Shown: positions 9,349 to 21,201 of the stretch, in pieces
Layout of the letters: each line of letters opens with the position of its first letter
How positions within the stretch are numbered: the stretch's first letter is position 1
Source: Nemophila menziesii
Taxonomy: Eukaryota > Streptophyta > Magnoliopsida > Boraginales > Hydrophyllaceae
Direction: 5' to 3'
NCBI GenBank assembly: GCA_029959085.1
Contig: JARWIR010000003.1
Coordinates: 36,009,505-36,073,504, forward strand
DNA length: 64,000 bases
Made by a program: the position numbers and the translations under genes
Notes under the pieces: model-generated
The model's database searches: none
Seen by the model: only the letters and a program-made list of their open reading frames with translations
What the model was told of the DNA's origin: nothing

Positions 9349-9866
9349 TTAGTCTATCCCGAGCCTAGTAAAATGGTATGTAAACTCTAGTTGTTGCTCA
9401 TCCATCCTACTCCGCTGTCTAGTATTTTTCACAGTCTGGTCCGCCATTTCGTTGAGTTTTTTCGGTAAATGTATGAAGAATATTTTACCATGTTCCTCTG
9501 CCATCTTTAGGATTAGCTTGACGTACGGTTTGATTTTCCACCACGCAGCTGGTAGCGAATTGAGTCTTTGAATCAGATCAAGGTTATCTAAGCAAATAAC
9601 TGTTTTCTTTTCTATGTCATGCATGGCCATTTTAGCTGCTTCGAGGACAAATATAGCTTCCCCTTCCGTCGCAGTGTCTGTCCATATTGGTTTAGAAAAC
9701 GCTGACCGGTTGTCCGTCTGGGTCTCCCTCTTTACGATCCATATACCACTCTGTTCCAATTTATCTTTGAAAAAAGCATCACACCTAAAACTAATTTGTG
9801 CTCCTGCTAGTTCAGTTGGTATCCAAGGATTGCTGATGGCATCGCATTGACGCCTTATGGGTTGTG
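9349..9866 (-). pseudogene. LINE ORF2 C-terminal RNase H domain
   Basis: The reading shows the plant non-LTR RNase H pattern: RCDAFFKDK and SGIWIVKRE for the first strands, TATEGEAIFVLEAAKMA for the catalytic helix with its glutamate, TVICLDNLDLI for the aspartate motif and HLPKKLNEMADQTVK for the last helix. It ends at a stop at 9349, 34 bp before the poly(A) tract. The upstream end is the Copia insertion site (TTGTG). The first Asp of the catalytic set appears as RCD, so key residues look mostly kept, though the rest of ORF2 is broken. Confidence 0.8.
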
Positions 9867-10588
9867 TGTTGGAATTTTTTAAATAAAGATAATTTATTTT
9901 ATTAATTCTTTCATGTTTTTGGAAGAAGTGGAAAATACCATTTGTGTATAATAGTCCCACTTTATTATTTGGGGAAAAAAACCATTAGAATTATTCCTTA
10001 TTCTTCATTATGGATTAATGGTTCTTTATGTACTAGTTGTTATGGGAGTTACAAAAACTTGATAAAGAAAAACGGACGACTTTAATATGAGCATTAATGT
10101 GACGGTTTTCTTGTCTTGCTTTTTCTTCTATAAATAGTGACTTTGTCACTTTCATTTCAAGAGGAGAAGAAGAGAAGATTATTCTTGAGAGAATGGAAAA
10201 ATCTAGAGAGAAGAGAAGAGAAAAGAAAATATTCTAGAGAGAATGGAAAAATTATCCTACAGAGAATAGGAAATATCTATTCTATAGAGAATAGAATATA
10301 GAATAGTATGTAGACGAAAACTAAGAACAAGAAAAGACTACTCTACTTCTCTCTCAAATTTCTGATATAATTTAGAGTAGAATTTGTTATAGATAACCGG
10401 CATGACCGGAATATCTTTTTAACGCAAGTTATATACTGTGTAACCTTTTCTTTATTCCGTGTAAGTTTTCGTTATTTTCATTTTATTGTAATAGTGTAAT
10501 GTTACTTTAATTGAAAATTATCTTTTGTTTTTCTTTTGGAACTCCATTTCTCTATTTGAAAGCCATTGATATTGTTATTTTTCCTACA
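9867..10588 (+). repeat. 5' LTR of the Copia-type element
   Basis: 722 bp, TGTTGGAA...TTCCTACA. A TATA-like CTATAAATAGTG lies at about 10130. The distal part (GGAATATCTTTTTAACGC and on) is shared with the LTR at 45673-46110. Confidence 0.88.
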
Positions 10589-10630
10589 ATTTAAAAAGAT
10601 ATTACTTTTATATCACTGGTTGTTGTTTTT

Positions 10631-10981
10631 TTGAAATGGTTTTCCTATCTTGGCAGTTGCTTCATTATTGAATGCAAATGCCTTTCCGACGTGACGATGT
10701 TGGAGCCTTTCAATGGTTCCAACTACAAACGTTGGGCACAAAAGCCACTGATATGTCTTGAACAACATGAACTAGACCTTGCCGTTCTCAAGGTATTCCC
10801 TGCCATTGAGGCCAATGGGGAATATACCAAAGAACTACATGCTAGGTTTTTGGCTCTAAAAATTAGGTTCAAGAAAGCTAATTCAGTGGTTAGAGGATGG
10901 ATCTTGGATAATATGACGAAACCCTCCTTTTATTTGTGTACCGTTGAGAAGTCAACAAAGACTATCTGTGAAACGGTTTAG
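10631..10981 (+). pseudogene. Copia-type gag fragment
   Basis: Contains LEPFNGSNYKRWAQKPLICL and RFLALKIRFKKANSVVRGWI, the N-terminal Gag segment of a Copia-lineage family. Comparison with 46153 onward shows the true start is the ATG at about 10636, after which one base has been lost, so the open frame seen here begins out of register. The frame closes at 10981. A trace of later gag (a spacer resembling ISHMQVEEANRLKDKS) is visible near 11045-11100. Confidence 0.75.
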
Positions 10982-11227
10982 AAAAGGCATGAGAGTGATG
11001 ATTCTGATGAGAATAAGTACGTCACCGGGAAATGACCCAACAAGATCTAATTAGTTTCATACAAGTCGAAAAGTGAATCGACTCATGGATAAGTCCTTAG
11101 GTTTCCTCGTTTTTATGAGTTTAAGGATTACTTTGGCCTCTTATATTATCACTTTTTAACTCTTGTTGCCCTAAATTTCATTCACAAACATGAATATATA
11201 TCAATTGGATATTAAATATATGTGTGA

Positions 11228-11285
11228 ATGAAGATCTATGTGAAGAGATCTATATGGTGCAACTTGAAGGGTTGGTGGTTTTGGA
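11228..11285 (+). pseudogene. Copia-type reverse transcriptase scrap
   Basis: Translation NEDLCEEIYMVQLEG matches the Copia RT stretch LNGDLEEEIYMxQPEG. About 20 codons only. Most of integrase and RT on either side has been deleted. Confidence 0.6.
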
Positions 11286-11871
11286 TTAAGGGGTTAAAGT
11301 ATGAAAACTAAGGAAATTGTTTTGTGTTTTTTTTAATGGGCACCGTGATAATGAAATAGAATCCTAATAAAAGATGGATCGGTTTGTGCTACACTTTTAT
11401 CAATATGTGTACGACATGATCCACTTTTGGTACTTTCATTCATGGGACTTGCTTCTTTTATTCTTCTATTTGTGAATAAAATATGTGGGGAAAGATGAGC
11501 CTAAGGGAAAAATTCGTTAGAGTCAATTATAGACTTTACCTTAGTTAGTCTCACTTTGTTGGAAAGGTTTGACTCCATTGATATAATATCTAGTAAAAAA
11601 GAAAATCTTTATAATACTAGTATTCATAAATAAGAGAATTGTGGGGGGTATGTACCCCTTAATGTATATAAAATAATTATAATGATTATGATGCTCTTAA
11701 TGAATAAAACCCAACTTGGTATTGTCCATATTGTAAAGAGACTAAAGTGGTGACCATTGGGTTATTATTATTTTTTATTTAATAAAGTACGAGAGATGTA
11801 CTATTGATCTATATGATTCACTAACTTCTCATCCATATACAGTAAATTGTGCATACATGAGCAAATTAAAA

Positions 11872-12040
11872 CTTAATGAATTCATAGCCATGTGTGGTGG
11901 TCCTATTGAGACGGACTTGATGAATTCACCGTTTAGGTTGTTATATATTCATCATACTTAATGAATTCATAGCCATGCGTGGTGGTCCTTTTGAGATGGA
12001 TTTGATGAATTCACCGTTGAGGTTGTTGTATATTGCTCAT
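11872..12040 (+). repeat. 85-bp tandem duplication within the Copia-type element
   Basis: Two copies with a period of 85 bp begin at 11872 and 11957 (CTTAATGAATTCATAGCCAT). A third, more divergent partial copy is visible at about 12095-12155. Confidence 0.8.
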
Positions 12041-12495
12041 AATATGATTACAAGGAGACATCATTGATGTTCCCAAGGGATGAGTTGTTAGAATCACCAC
12101 AAATTCATAACCCGTAAGGTTGGTCCTAAAGAGAAAGGACTTGATGAATTAGAGAGACACATAATGAGGATGAGCTTTATTGCTCTTAATGATCTCGAAA
12201 TCCGAGAGGGTCAGCTAATGAGGCTAGACGCTCTTGGAGATCACCTATGTGCATGGAAAAGGTGATGTTTGAGGAATCTGTAACTATCAGTCGGGTAGAG
12301 TATGTGCTGTGAGGGTCTCGATCGAAAACTATCAAGTTCAAGAGTACGTTCACTTGATATGTTTTTGGTGGTTGCTTCACTTCACGACGTGTCAATTCAA
12401 ACCGAAAGATATTGACACTTAAGTACAATTCACCCAAATGCTGATATTTATGGAAACCTGTTCACCTTCTTTCCCAAAGAACATGAGTGGGGGAT

Positions 12496-13196
12496 TGTTG
12501 GAATTTTTTAAATAAAGACAATTTATTTTATTAATTCTTTCATGTTTTTGGAAGAAGTGGAAAATACCATTTGTGTATAATAGTCCCACTTTATTATTTG
12601 GGGAAAAAAACCATTAGAATTATTCCTTATTCTTCATTATGGATTAATGGTTCTTTATGTATTAGTTGTTATGGGAGTTACAAAAACTTGATAAAGAAAA
12701 ACGGACGACTTTAATATGAGCATTAATGTGACGGTTTTCTTGTCTTGCTTTTTCTTCTATAAATAGTGACTTTGTCACTTTCATTTCAAGAGGAGAAGAA
12801 GAGAAGATTATTCTTGAGAGAATGGAAAAATCTAGAGAGAAGAGAAGAGAAAATAAAATATTCTAGAGAGAATGGAAAAATTATCCTACAGAGAATAGGA
12901 AATATCTATTCTATAGAGAATAGAATATAGAATAGTATGTAGACGAAAACTAAGAACAAGAAAAGACTACTCTACTTCTCTCTCAAATTTCTGATATAAT
13001 TTAGAGTGCATGACCGGAATATCTTTTTAACGCAAGTTATATACTGTGTAACCTTTTCTTTATTCCGTGTAAGTTTTCGTTATTTTCATTTTATTGTAAT
13101 AGTGTAATGTTACTTTAATTGAAAATTATCTTTTGTTTTTCTTTTGGAACTCCATTTATCTATTTGAAAGCCATTGATATTGTTATTTTTCCTACA
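12496..13196 (+). repeat. 3' LTR of the Copia-type element
   Basis: 701 bp, nearly identical to 9867-10588. It is followed by the target duplication TTGTG and then LINE sequence. Confidence 0.88.
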
Positions 13197-13401
13197 TTGT
13201 GTAGGTAAGCCATCTTATTCCTGCCCAAAGAGGTCTTTCATTCCTACATTTACCGATAATAGAACAGTATCTATAACCAGTGAAAAGTTTTTGTGTATGC
13301 ATTTCATTTTGTGTTTCCAGATCTTCCACAGTGTTAACATAACGTAAGCCACCACAATCTTTTTGTCCCACTGTGCCGCGTCAGATTCATCAAAGATACT
13401 A

Positions 13402-13806
13402 TTAATCACCCCCAGCGTGCCTGGCTCCGTTTCCAGGTATCCGTATTTGTAAGGCCGAACCTGCCCAAATCTGTTTACAAAAGGAGCATGTTAATAGAAG
13501 GTGAATACTTGTTTCCGTCTTCCCATCGCACCAATAGCACCATTTTTCATTGCTACAGTGCCGTAAATAAAAGTTTTTCCTCGTAGATAGTAAATTCCTA
13601 CACACTTTCCAAGTGAAACTCCTAACTTCATTTGGGACGTTAGACTTCCAAATCTTATTCCAAAGTGACGTGTTTCGCAATTGTGCTTGAGACGATGATT
13701 GTTCTTCCTTGAATTGCGCCTCCATAGCGAGTATCCGATATCCGAATTTAGTGGTGTATTCTCTTGAACGAGTATGAGGCCATGTAAACGTATCCTGATC
13801 TTCCAT
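13402..13806 (-). pseudogene. LINE ORF2 zinc-finger region (zf-RVT)
   Basis: Minus-strand reading contains LWNKIWKSNVPNEVRSFTWK, then CRNLLSTRKNF and CYWCDGKTETSIHLLLTC, the Trp-rich cysteine-containing segment that follows RT in plant L1 elements (xWKxxxPxKVxxFxW ... C-x2-C ... H). The segment before it (13810-14480) is RT-thumb-like but too decayed to read in one frame. Confidence 0.75.
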
Positions 13807-14480
13807 GTTAAGTAACGGTATTCTGCTAATCTCCCCTTTTACGGGTATTGGTATGACTGAGTCAGTCGTTTCCTAATTCCAGCATTTGACGTCGGTTTTC
13901 ATAAGTTGATCCACTATTTGAAGAGTTGTATCTGTAGGTTTATCTTTAATGAGTCTCGAATGAAGCCATATGTGCTCCCAAATTCGGTTTGTTTCTCCGT
14001 TTCCGATTTGGACAAAGCCGTGTTGAATCAGTAAGTCTCGGCCCTTCATAATACTAGCCCAAGACCAGGATCAGCTCTGTCGGAATTTGACCTCAAGAAA
14101 ATCCTTGTTCGGGAAGTATATTCCTTTAAGGACCCTTGCTGCCAATGATTCCAGATGTTGAAGTAATCGCCACGCTTGGCTAGCTAACAATGGGTTTTAA
14201 GTCCCTAAAACCCATTCCTCCTATAACCTTTGCAGACGTCATATTTTCTCATTCCAGCCAGTGAATCTTTCTCTTTTCAAGGGAGTCCCACCAGAATCTC
14301 GCAATAATAGACACAAACTTCTTATAGAACGAGACTATAAAAGAGAAAATTGGCATAGCATATGTAGGAATCGCATGTGGTACTGCCTTGATAAGAATTT
14401 CCTTTCCTCCTTCGGATAATATTTTGCAATCCAGCCTTGTGCCTTATAAAAAACTTTATCCGCAATCCACTCAAGCGTCT

Positions 14481-15181
14481 CTATTTTGAACGTTTATGAC
14501 ATAGTGGTATACCCATATACTTGCCAAGGTTCTCTGTCTCTTTGATGTCGAGTGTCTCTGCCACGTGATTTCTGACATCCTTTAGGGTTTGTTTGCTAAA
14601 ACAGATGGTTGGCTTGTTAAAATTAACTTTTTGACATGTGCATTTACAGTAGGTATCAATACATTCTTGGAATTCCTTAATGTCTTGACCATCCAATGAC
14701 AGGAAGAAAAGTGAATCATCTGCAAAAAGAAGATGAGAGATAACCCGACAGTTTCTTGTAAAACGTATTTCTTTAATTTTACCATTCAGAACCTTTTATT
14801 CAATAAGAGTAATCAGAGATTCTATAAGTAGTGAAAAAAGAAGTGGGGAAAAGGGATCCCCTTGTCTCAAGCCTTGGTCCGATTTAAAAGGTGGTTGTTT
14901 TTCCCATTTATGTTAATCTGGAAGGTAACTGTAGTAATATAGTTCCAAATCCAGTTTATCCATGTATGTGCAAAACCCATTCGGATAAGGAGTAACATGG
15001 GAAAATTCCAGCGTACCTGGACGTATGCTTTGTCCATATCCAGTTTAATGGCTGTGAAATGTGCCTCATTCTTAATATTCTGTTTCATAAAAAAAGACAT
15101 TTCATGTGCGCTAATAATATTATCTTGTATTGATCTGCCTTTGATAAACGCCAACTGAGTAGGTGATGTAATTACATTCAT
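14481..15181 (-). pseudogene. LINE ORF2 reverse transcriptase
   Basis: Minus-strand order: QLAFIKGRSIQDNIISAHE, then AIKLDMDKAYVQVRW (usual form KLDMxKAYDRVxW), then LFADDSLFF at about 14735-14709 with the catalytic FADD at 14726-14715, then KVNFNKPTICFSK and LGKYMGIPL. These are the conserved RT blocks of plant L1 elements. Frames change at least twice, so no active enzyme is made, although the FADD box survives. Confidence 0.85.
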
Positions 15182-15502
15182 GATCTCCTATAATCTATTA
15201 GCCATAATTTTTTATACAATTTTGTAGACAAAGTTAAACACACGAGATTGGGCGATAGTCCCCAAACCCTATCTGAGTGTCTCCTTTAGGTATCAGGGTT
15301 ATCAAATTTTCATTTAGGGTTTCCAGTGATGTGTTATTAATGAAGAAGTCTTCAACCATTCCATATATGTCTTCCCCTATAATGTCCTAGTATTCCTTAA
15401 AAAATCCGGTAAGCCCGTTTGGTCTTGGCGCTTACCCAAGGATCATGTCAAAAACTGCTCCTTTAACTTCCTCTCTACCCGGAATAGTCGTAAGTCTTGT
15501 AT

Positions 15503-15863
15503 TCATCTGCGAAGTAACCTTACTTGTAATACACCTGAGAGCTTCCTCAGTATCTCCCTCCTCTTGTTCTTTAAGTAAATCATCGTAAATATTGTTGAAT
15601 TGTGCCTTATTTTCACTGTCGTTTCGAGTCCATTCTCCGTCTGTCGTTTGAATCCCCTATATTCTGTTGAATTTTCTCTGTTGAGCTGTGAGGGAAAAGA
15701 AATGTTTAGTGTTCTTATCGCCATAATGTACCCATTGTTGTCTGGCCCTATCAGACCAGTATGTCTCTTCCCGTTTCCAATAAAAATTATTTGGTCCCTC
15801 AATGTTTCCTCTTCATGTTGCGCTCTTTGTAAGAAAGGTCTGTTCGTAACAATTGTGAGTTGT
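15503..15863 (-). pseudogene. LINE ORF2 linker between endonuclease and RT
   Basis: Contains RQQWVHYGDKNTKHFF, the conserved motif before the RT of plant L1 elements. Its upstream continuation is at 17439-17580 beyond the solo LTR, where the minus strand reads NTFPNKKKVIKELERQ; joining the two across one copy of GTTGT restores a continuous alignment. Confidence 0.75.
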
Positions 15864-17433
15864 TAATGTCTCCCTTTTTGTTGTAATTATATGCCCTTAG
15901 AAGACATCATTTTAGGTGAATATTTGACTTATATGATAAACGTTTAGGCTTATTTCGTTATAATTTCATTTTCTCTCCTTGGGTTGATAATATTTCATTT
16001 TTAGAGCTTTTGTACGTTTAATGTTTTGTTTTTAGTGCAAAGTTTCTAGGTCCATGGATGCTAGGAAGCACCAAGACAAGTAGAAGAATCGATAATTAAA
16101 GTCTTAGATCGAGAGGAGAAGTCAAAGGCAAGAAAAGATATCCCGAAGAGTTAACTAGAGAAGCTGCAAATCTAGAAGGCTATACCAATTGCTGATTTTG
16201 AGCCACTTAGACACTGATTCAGCCTTTGGGTCGTGAAATAAGGAAAATGTCTCTTTGAGTTAGGAAGATTTTGCAACTATAGTGAGTCGATTTGGAGTTT
16301 CTATGCAAAAGTTACAACCGTTTTACTAAGGGATGCACACCAGTTACGGGAATTAAAAGAATGGATTTGGGCTTTTTATTATTTTAATTCTATTCATTAA
16401 GTAAAAATCACACTCCTTTTTATTATAAATAATCCTTTAGACTCGTTTTCTAGAGACCACTGATCAGATTATTTCATACGCTTCAAGAGAGAGTTAAAGC
16501 AGAAGGCAGAAGTAAAAGCTAGAGCTGTAAGAATTCCTTTCTTCCATCAACAGCCAAACCAACACCCCAATTAGGTTACTTCATTTATTTCTATAATTGA
16601 ATATGAACACCTTTTATTTTATTTCAGTTTTTAATTACATTATGAGCTAAATACATTAGTGCTTGAGAATCGCAATAAAAGGAATGAACCCTAATTAATT
16701 TCTATATGTTTTTGAATTTGGGATTTCTTTAATTTAAATTGAATTGGGTATTTTATATTAGATTCTATTTTATGATTATAAGATATTTCTTTTAGGAACA
16801 ACTAGAAATAGGTGTTCGTGATCAGGTTATTCACTTAGTGGCAAAGTGATCATCCGACAGGGGGGTTTGATTACGGACTTAGATAAATATCCGTGTAATG
16901 TTCGTTATTTACCGACAGGCTTGACTATTTACATAGCCAATGAGGTAAGAACTTCACATCCAAAGAGGCATATTCACCCATACAGGGGTTTATGGTACTT
17001 TATGATAGCTCCTAGGTCCACCCGACAGGGGGCTAGGAGATATTAGAACCCGACTAGTATTAAAATACCGATTATACCCTTAAACATAAATGTTAATGAT
17101 ATTGATTTAGGTGGAACCCTTGCGAGACTCATGTACACCTTCTCACTCTTGCGTCTACTCATTTTTCCTTTACTTGCATTTATTTTCCTTGCGTTAATAT
17201 ATTATTTTAATTACTTGCATCTTAGTTTCATAAACAAAACCAAAAAAAAATTATCATTTATTTTCTTGACATATAACAATTATCCTCACTTATTGCATAA
17301 CATCTTAAGTTATATCCATCCGTCCCTGAGATCGATTCCCGTTTATCGGATTATCACTTGGACGACCCGTACACTTGTGGTTCGTGTCCCTCCATTTCAG
17401 GGGTGTGAATTTATCACACACCAGGAGACACCA
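15864..17433 (+). mobile_element. Solo Athila-type LTR in the LINE
   Basis: Starts TAATGTCTCCC and ends GAGACACCA, 1570 bp, flanked by GTTGT at 15859-15863 and 17434-17438. No internal sequence, primer site or polypurine tract adjoins it. This is what recombination between the two LTRs of a complete element leaves behind. Open frames inside (such as 17131-17454) are not genes. Confidence 0.85.
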
Positions 17434-17576
17434 GTTGTCGCTCAAGTTCCTTAATCACTTTCTTTTTATTTGGGAAGGTGTTCTTGCTCCAAGTAGTCAA
17501 ATCTTTTGTAGTATCCGCATGTTTCCTTAAGACTGTATGAACGGACGCAGGTGCAAGTGGTTCTCCCAAAGAGTTA

Positions 17577-18350
17577 TTAATGACCTCCTTTCTTCATGTT
17601 CCATCCAGTTGGTTTCGAATTTGAATTGTGTAGTGTGTCGTCGTCCATCCCTTCAGGGTACAATATAATTGGTGAGTGATCCGAGCCCGTGGCAAGTGGG
17701 GTAAAACCTGTGGCATTAGGGTGTTTTAGTCCATTAAGTGGTAACAAAAGCCTTGTCAATTTTTGATTTAATGATGTTGTGGTATGTTCGTCGATTTTTC
17801 CACATGTAATAACTTCCAAATGTTTGAATTTCCGTTAGTGAGCTATTAGAAATAAACTTCTTCAAATGGAGAATATGTTGTTGGTTAGATGGTGACTTGT
17901 TAAGTCTCTCTCTGGAATTGAGAATGTTGTTAAAATCTCCAATTATCCGATATGGGTCGTCATTGTTGGCCTTCCACGTGCTAAGGTCGTTGTAAATTTT
18001 TAGGCGGTCACTGTATAGGTTAGGAGAGTGCACAAACACATAATATTAAGAAAAGTTATAGTCATTAATTCTACTAATAATATAATAGGGGCCTGAATAC
18101 AAAATAGAAATGTCCACGGGTTTGTTCCATACAAGAAGAAATCCCCCTGAGTGATCCTGCATACCTAAGAGGTTTACAACAAAAAACTTATCAAAGTTCA
18201 TCCTCCTAACCACCAGCGGAGCATCCTTCTCCGTCGGGATAGTTTCACAAAAAAAGACAAGTGTGGGTGTATGCTCCTCCACCAATGCACTCAAGACCTA
18301 GACTGTCAGGGGGTCGTAATCCCCTGGCAATTCCAGAATAATGTAATCAT
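17577..18350 (-). pseudogene. LINE ORF2 endonuclease domain
   Basis: The reading starts at the ATG at 18350 with MITLFWNCQGITTP (compare M-x-x-x-x-W-N-C-R-G-L-G of plant L1 ORF2), shifts frame, continues with TLVFFCETIPTEKDAP (catalytic Glu) and GGFLLVWN, then RIIGDFNNIL at about 17940 (GDFN motif) and IDKAFVTT. These are exonuclease-endonuclease-phosphatase family blocks for target nicking. At least three frame changes and a stop make it inactive. Confidence 0.8.
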
Positions 18351-18865
18351 TTCCACCCCGCGGTTCCTTTCCCACCACGACCCACCACCTTGCTAGTAAT
18401 TATCTTATATTCTCTATCAAACATGCCCATTTCCTCTAACTCTAGCTCACTGTGTCCTGCACTCTTACTTTTCTTCTCAAAAGGTGGTGTACCAACTGAT
18501 TTCTCCTCTTCTTCAGGGTCTTCCTCATTCTCTATCTCGGAATCCTCATCGTTCAAATCATAGAATTCTGCGAAATTGCTATTACTCAACTCCACGTTAC
18601 TGTTATCATCCTCATCTGTATCTTGTTCTTCATTGTTCCTACTACCCTCTTGTGCCTTCTTTCTATCACTATTGCCTTGAGCACTATACTTAGTAGTTTT
18701 ACGCTTCTTTTTCTGATTACCAGTGTCATTGATATCCATAAACTCGAGTCTCCGTTTGAGTGACTTACATTTGTCCTTACCTTTGTACCTAGCCGTACTT
18801 CGAAGACTTGAATCTGTCTTATCCTCTGTGTTGTGATTCAATTTAGGATCCATTAAGGTTTTCAA
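18347..18865 (-). pseudogene. LINE ORF1, C-terminal part
   Basis: 172 residues, lysine-rich then strongly acidic, ending GRGGKGTAGWK. No zinc knuckle or RRM-like domain remains, so ORF1 is truncated at its 5' side where Athila sequence begins. Its stop codon TGA (18349-18347) overlaps the ORF2 start ATG (18350-18348) in the string ATGA. Confidence 0.55.
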
Positions 18866-18868
18866 TGA

Positions 18869-20750
18869 TCCATCTAACTACTCTCTATTGGTTTGATTGC
18901 TTAGAGTAGTTATGATAAGTATATTTGGATAATGTGGAGTGAGCTTTTGGCTCTCTCCTCACTAGCCATCAACAAATCGTCCTAGAGATTGAGTTACGCT
19001 TAAATATATTCTCACTCAACCCAACTTTTGATGCACTTATTTCGCATCCCCAATAACCCAAATAATAACCTCTCATGATCACCTAAAAATCAACTTTGCT
19101 AGTCCAAATGTATATTTTTTTTCTCCAAGTAGCTATGATTCTCTTTTTATATGAGAAACCATGCCACTATGCTTCGCACTTTTCTTTTCTTTTCAATACT
19201 TCTTTTCAAATCTTTTTTATTTCTTTTTACCCCGACAAAGGGTTACAATATATAAATACGTGAACGAAGACACAATACATAGCATAAATACCCTCCCAAA
19301 AATAATTCCCATAAAACAAAACCACCACCCCAAACTCAAGCTCTAGAAGATTCTCAAAGCATCACGATCGAGTGCGGGTCATATGGAAAAAGTCTAAAAA
19401 TATAAGGGGTATGGCTAGTAATGTGGCTAATAAAAGGCTTAGAAAGGCAAGAGGTAACTGAGATGGATAATACAAAAATATAAAATGGACAGCAAGCTAA
19501 AAGTCACAAGGGGATAAACAAAGAACTGCCTTAATACTTTTCTATCCTACGCAATTTATTCACTTTCTCACCTCTAGCACGTTCATTAAATGTTTTATCA
19601 ACTAGTTTTGATCTCACGTTCTACAAACCACTCATGTTTCGTAATATTAAACTTACTTCTACCGCATTGATCACTAATCTATTCTTTACTTTTTATGTGT
19701 TTCACGTTTATCTTTTAAGCATTCAAATTGACAAGTTCATAACCTACTATTTACTATCATTGACTCGTTAAAATATCTATTAATAGATACATTCACTACA
19801 TTCTATACATCGACACAAAAAGTGGGGAGAGGGACAACAGATCCTGGACCCACAACTCAAAGGTGAGTCGTGACTTCACGACTCAAAATAGACTCAATAA
19901 TATAAAGACAAACACCTAATAAACAAATAGAGAAAGGGTAGAGAAGGGAGGAAACATACTTTTCAAGGTTATTGCCTTGCATAGCCAACACCCAAGGTAG
20001 GATGTGGGGCTTTTGTTACACGTGTGCTTCTCGTATTACCGTGATTCATCCTTGAATTCTGCCTAATGTGGTCCATAACAATAAATCCACTAACTCTAGA
20101 AATCTTTCGTATTCACTTTTTCCAACTTCTTTTTTTAGTATTTTTTGTGAGAAAGTGTTCAACTCGGCATGATTCGTGTTGTGATAGCTAATAGGACCCT
20201 GGAAGCTTCATTCTTCTCAGATATAGGAGCTTATTTGCCTTGTTTACACGAACCTCACTTATCTTCCTCTTGCTCTCACCCAATCCCTTGCCTTGATTAT
20301 TCATCTCCCTCATATGAGCAAGTGTCTTCGTTCTTCGCATCATCTCCTTCCACCCTCAACTCAAAATTATATTGTTCTTGGAATTACCCATTGATATGGA
20401 TGGATAAGGTATTATTTAAAATGTAAAAGGCGTAAGAAAGATGTTTCTCTAAGTGCGTGTGATGTAATTATACTTGGGTGAGAAAATTCTAAGAAGTTCA
20501 GGAAAAAGGTTTGGAAAATTTTTGGATTAAATCTTGATTTCTTGATGTTTTGGAATAATTTGGTTTAGTTAATATTGTTTGGAATGATGTAAGGATGCTT
20601 TTAAATATGATATTCTGGCGATTTGGTGGTATTTTGATGGTATGTGAAGGGTTAAGGTGACCTTCAATGGAGTTTAGGTGGTTAAGGAAGAAGAAGGAGG
20701 CTAGGGTTTGGGTTAATGTGTAATAGTATAAGCACATAGCCTCTTGTGTT
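18869..20750 (-). other. 3' non-coding region of the pol-less Athila relative
   Basis: Minus-strand blocks such as GGGTTGAGTGAGAA and GTTGATGGCTAGTGA also occur at 35210-35275 and 38570-38630 in the other copies. The opening part (20710-20500) parallels 24800-24900. No coding sequence is evident; small frames (19161, 20169, 20498) are not conserved. Confidence 0.6.
19835..19880 (-). other. Internal polypurine-tract-like block (third copy)
   Basis: Minus strand: CACGACTCACCTTTGAGTTG, then TGGGTCCAGGATCTGTTGTCC. Compare 34278-34322 and 37692-37738. See the finding on the secondary polypurine tract. Confidence 0.55.
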
Positions 20751-20754
20751 GAAT

Positions 20755-21140
20755 TTCTAGTGTCGCAGCGCAGTATACCGCCCATAGGCGCGGTATACCG
20801 ATCCCCAAGTCTTGATCGTCTGACTTTATAAACCGTTGACATATCGTGGTGATGCTTTGCTTACTCACGAGGTATACCACCCATCCCCTCGAACTCTCTG
20901 ACTTGTTGTCCATGTCACGCAGCGGTATACCACCGGTATGGCGCGATATACCACGTATGCTTTCTTTTGACTTTGACCTATGTACACCGTGTCAAGTCTC
21001 GCTCAACGGTGAACATCGCAGCGCGGTATACCACCTATATGGACCAATATACCGCACAAACACTAACTGTCTTTAACCCTTGGCCCGCGGCGTACATGTG
21101 GTCACTGGTTGGCATGGCTGTGTTATACCGCTCGACTGAA
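20755..21140. repeat. Palindrome cluster B of the post-pol region
   Basis: Contains CGGTATACCG, GCGGTATACCACCGGTATGG and related dyads, more degraded than clusters D and E. Open frames through it (20846-21076) result from the repeats. Confidence 0.7.
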
Positions 21141-21201
21141 TTTTGAGCACGGTCTTTTGCATTTCTTTCACCCCAAACTCAATTCTCGACTTACCTGCAC
21201 G

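Larger units (their letters stand above)
9867..13196 (+). mobile_element. Short Copia-type LTR element, non-autonomous, inserted in the LINE
   Basis: Two direct LTRs (9867-10588 and 12496-13196) start TGTTGGAA and end TTCCTACA, flanked by TTGTG at 9862-9866 and 13197-13201. The purine run GAGTGGGGGA sits immediately before the 3' LTR. The LTRs are almost identical apart from a gap of about 20 bp in the right copy. The 1.9-kb interior keeps a gag start, a scrap of RT and otherwise decayed DNA, so the element lacks a full pol. It belongs to the same family as the element at 45673. Confidence 0.9.
9301..18868 (-). mobile_element. Plant L1-type LINE, 5'-truncated, interrupted twice
   Basis: Minus-strand order: ORF1 C-terminal part (18865-18347), endonuclease (18350-17577), linker and RT (15863-14481), zinc-finger region (13806-13402), RNase H (9866-9349) and a 15-nt poly(A) end (T run 9301-9315). 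It is cut by a Copia-type element (9867-13196) and a solo LTR (15864-17433), both with exact 5-bp duplications, so the LINE is older than both. Frameshifts and stops are spread through ORF2. I found no convincing target duplication for the LINE itself, and its 5' side abuts Athila sequence at about 18868. Confidence 0.85.

Noticed and set aside
9301..18868. Target duplication for the LINE
   Set aside because: Sequence next to the poly(A) end (GACTTCATTAGTGTC) was not found near 18868; the other side is Athila DNA, so the boundary may be a later rearrangement.
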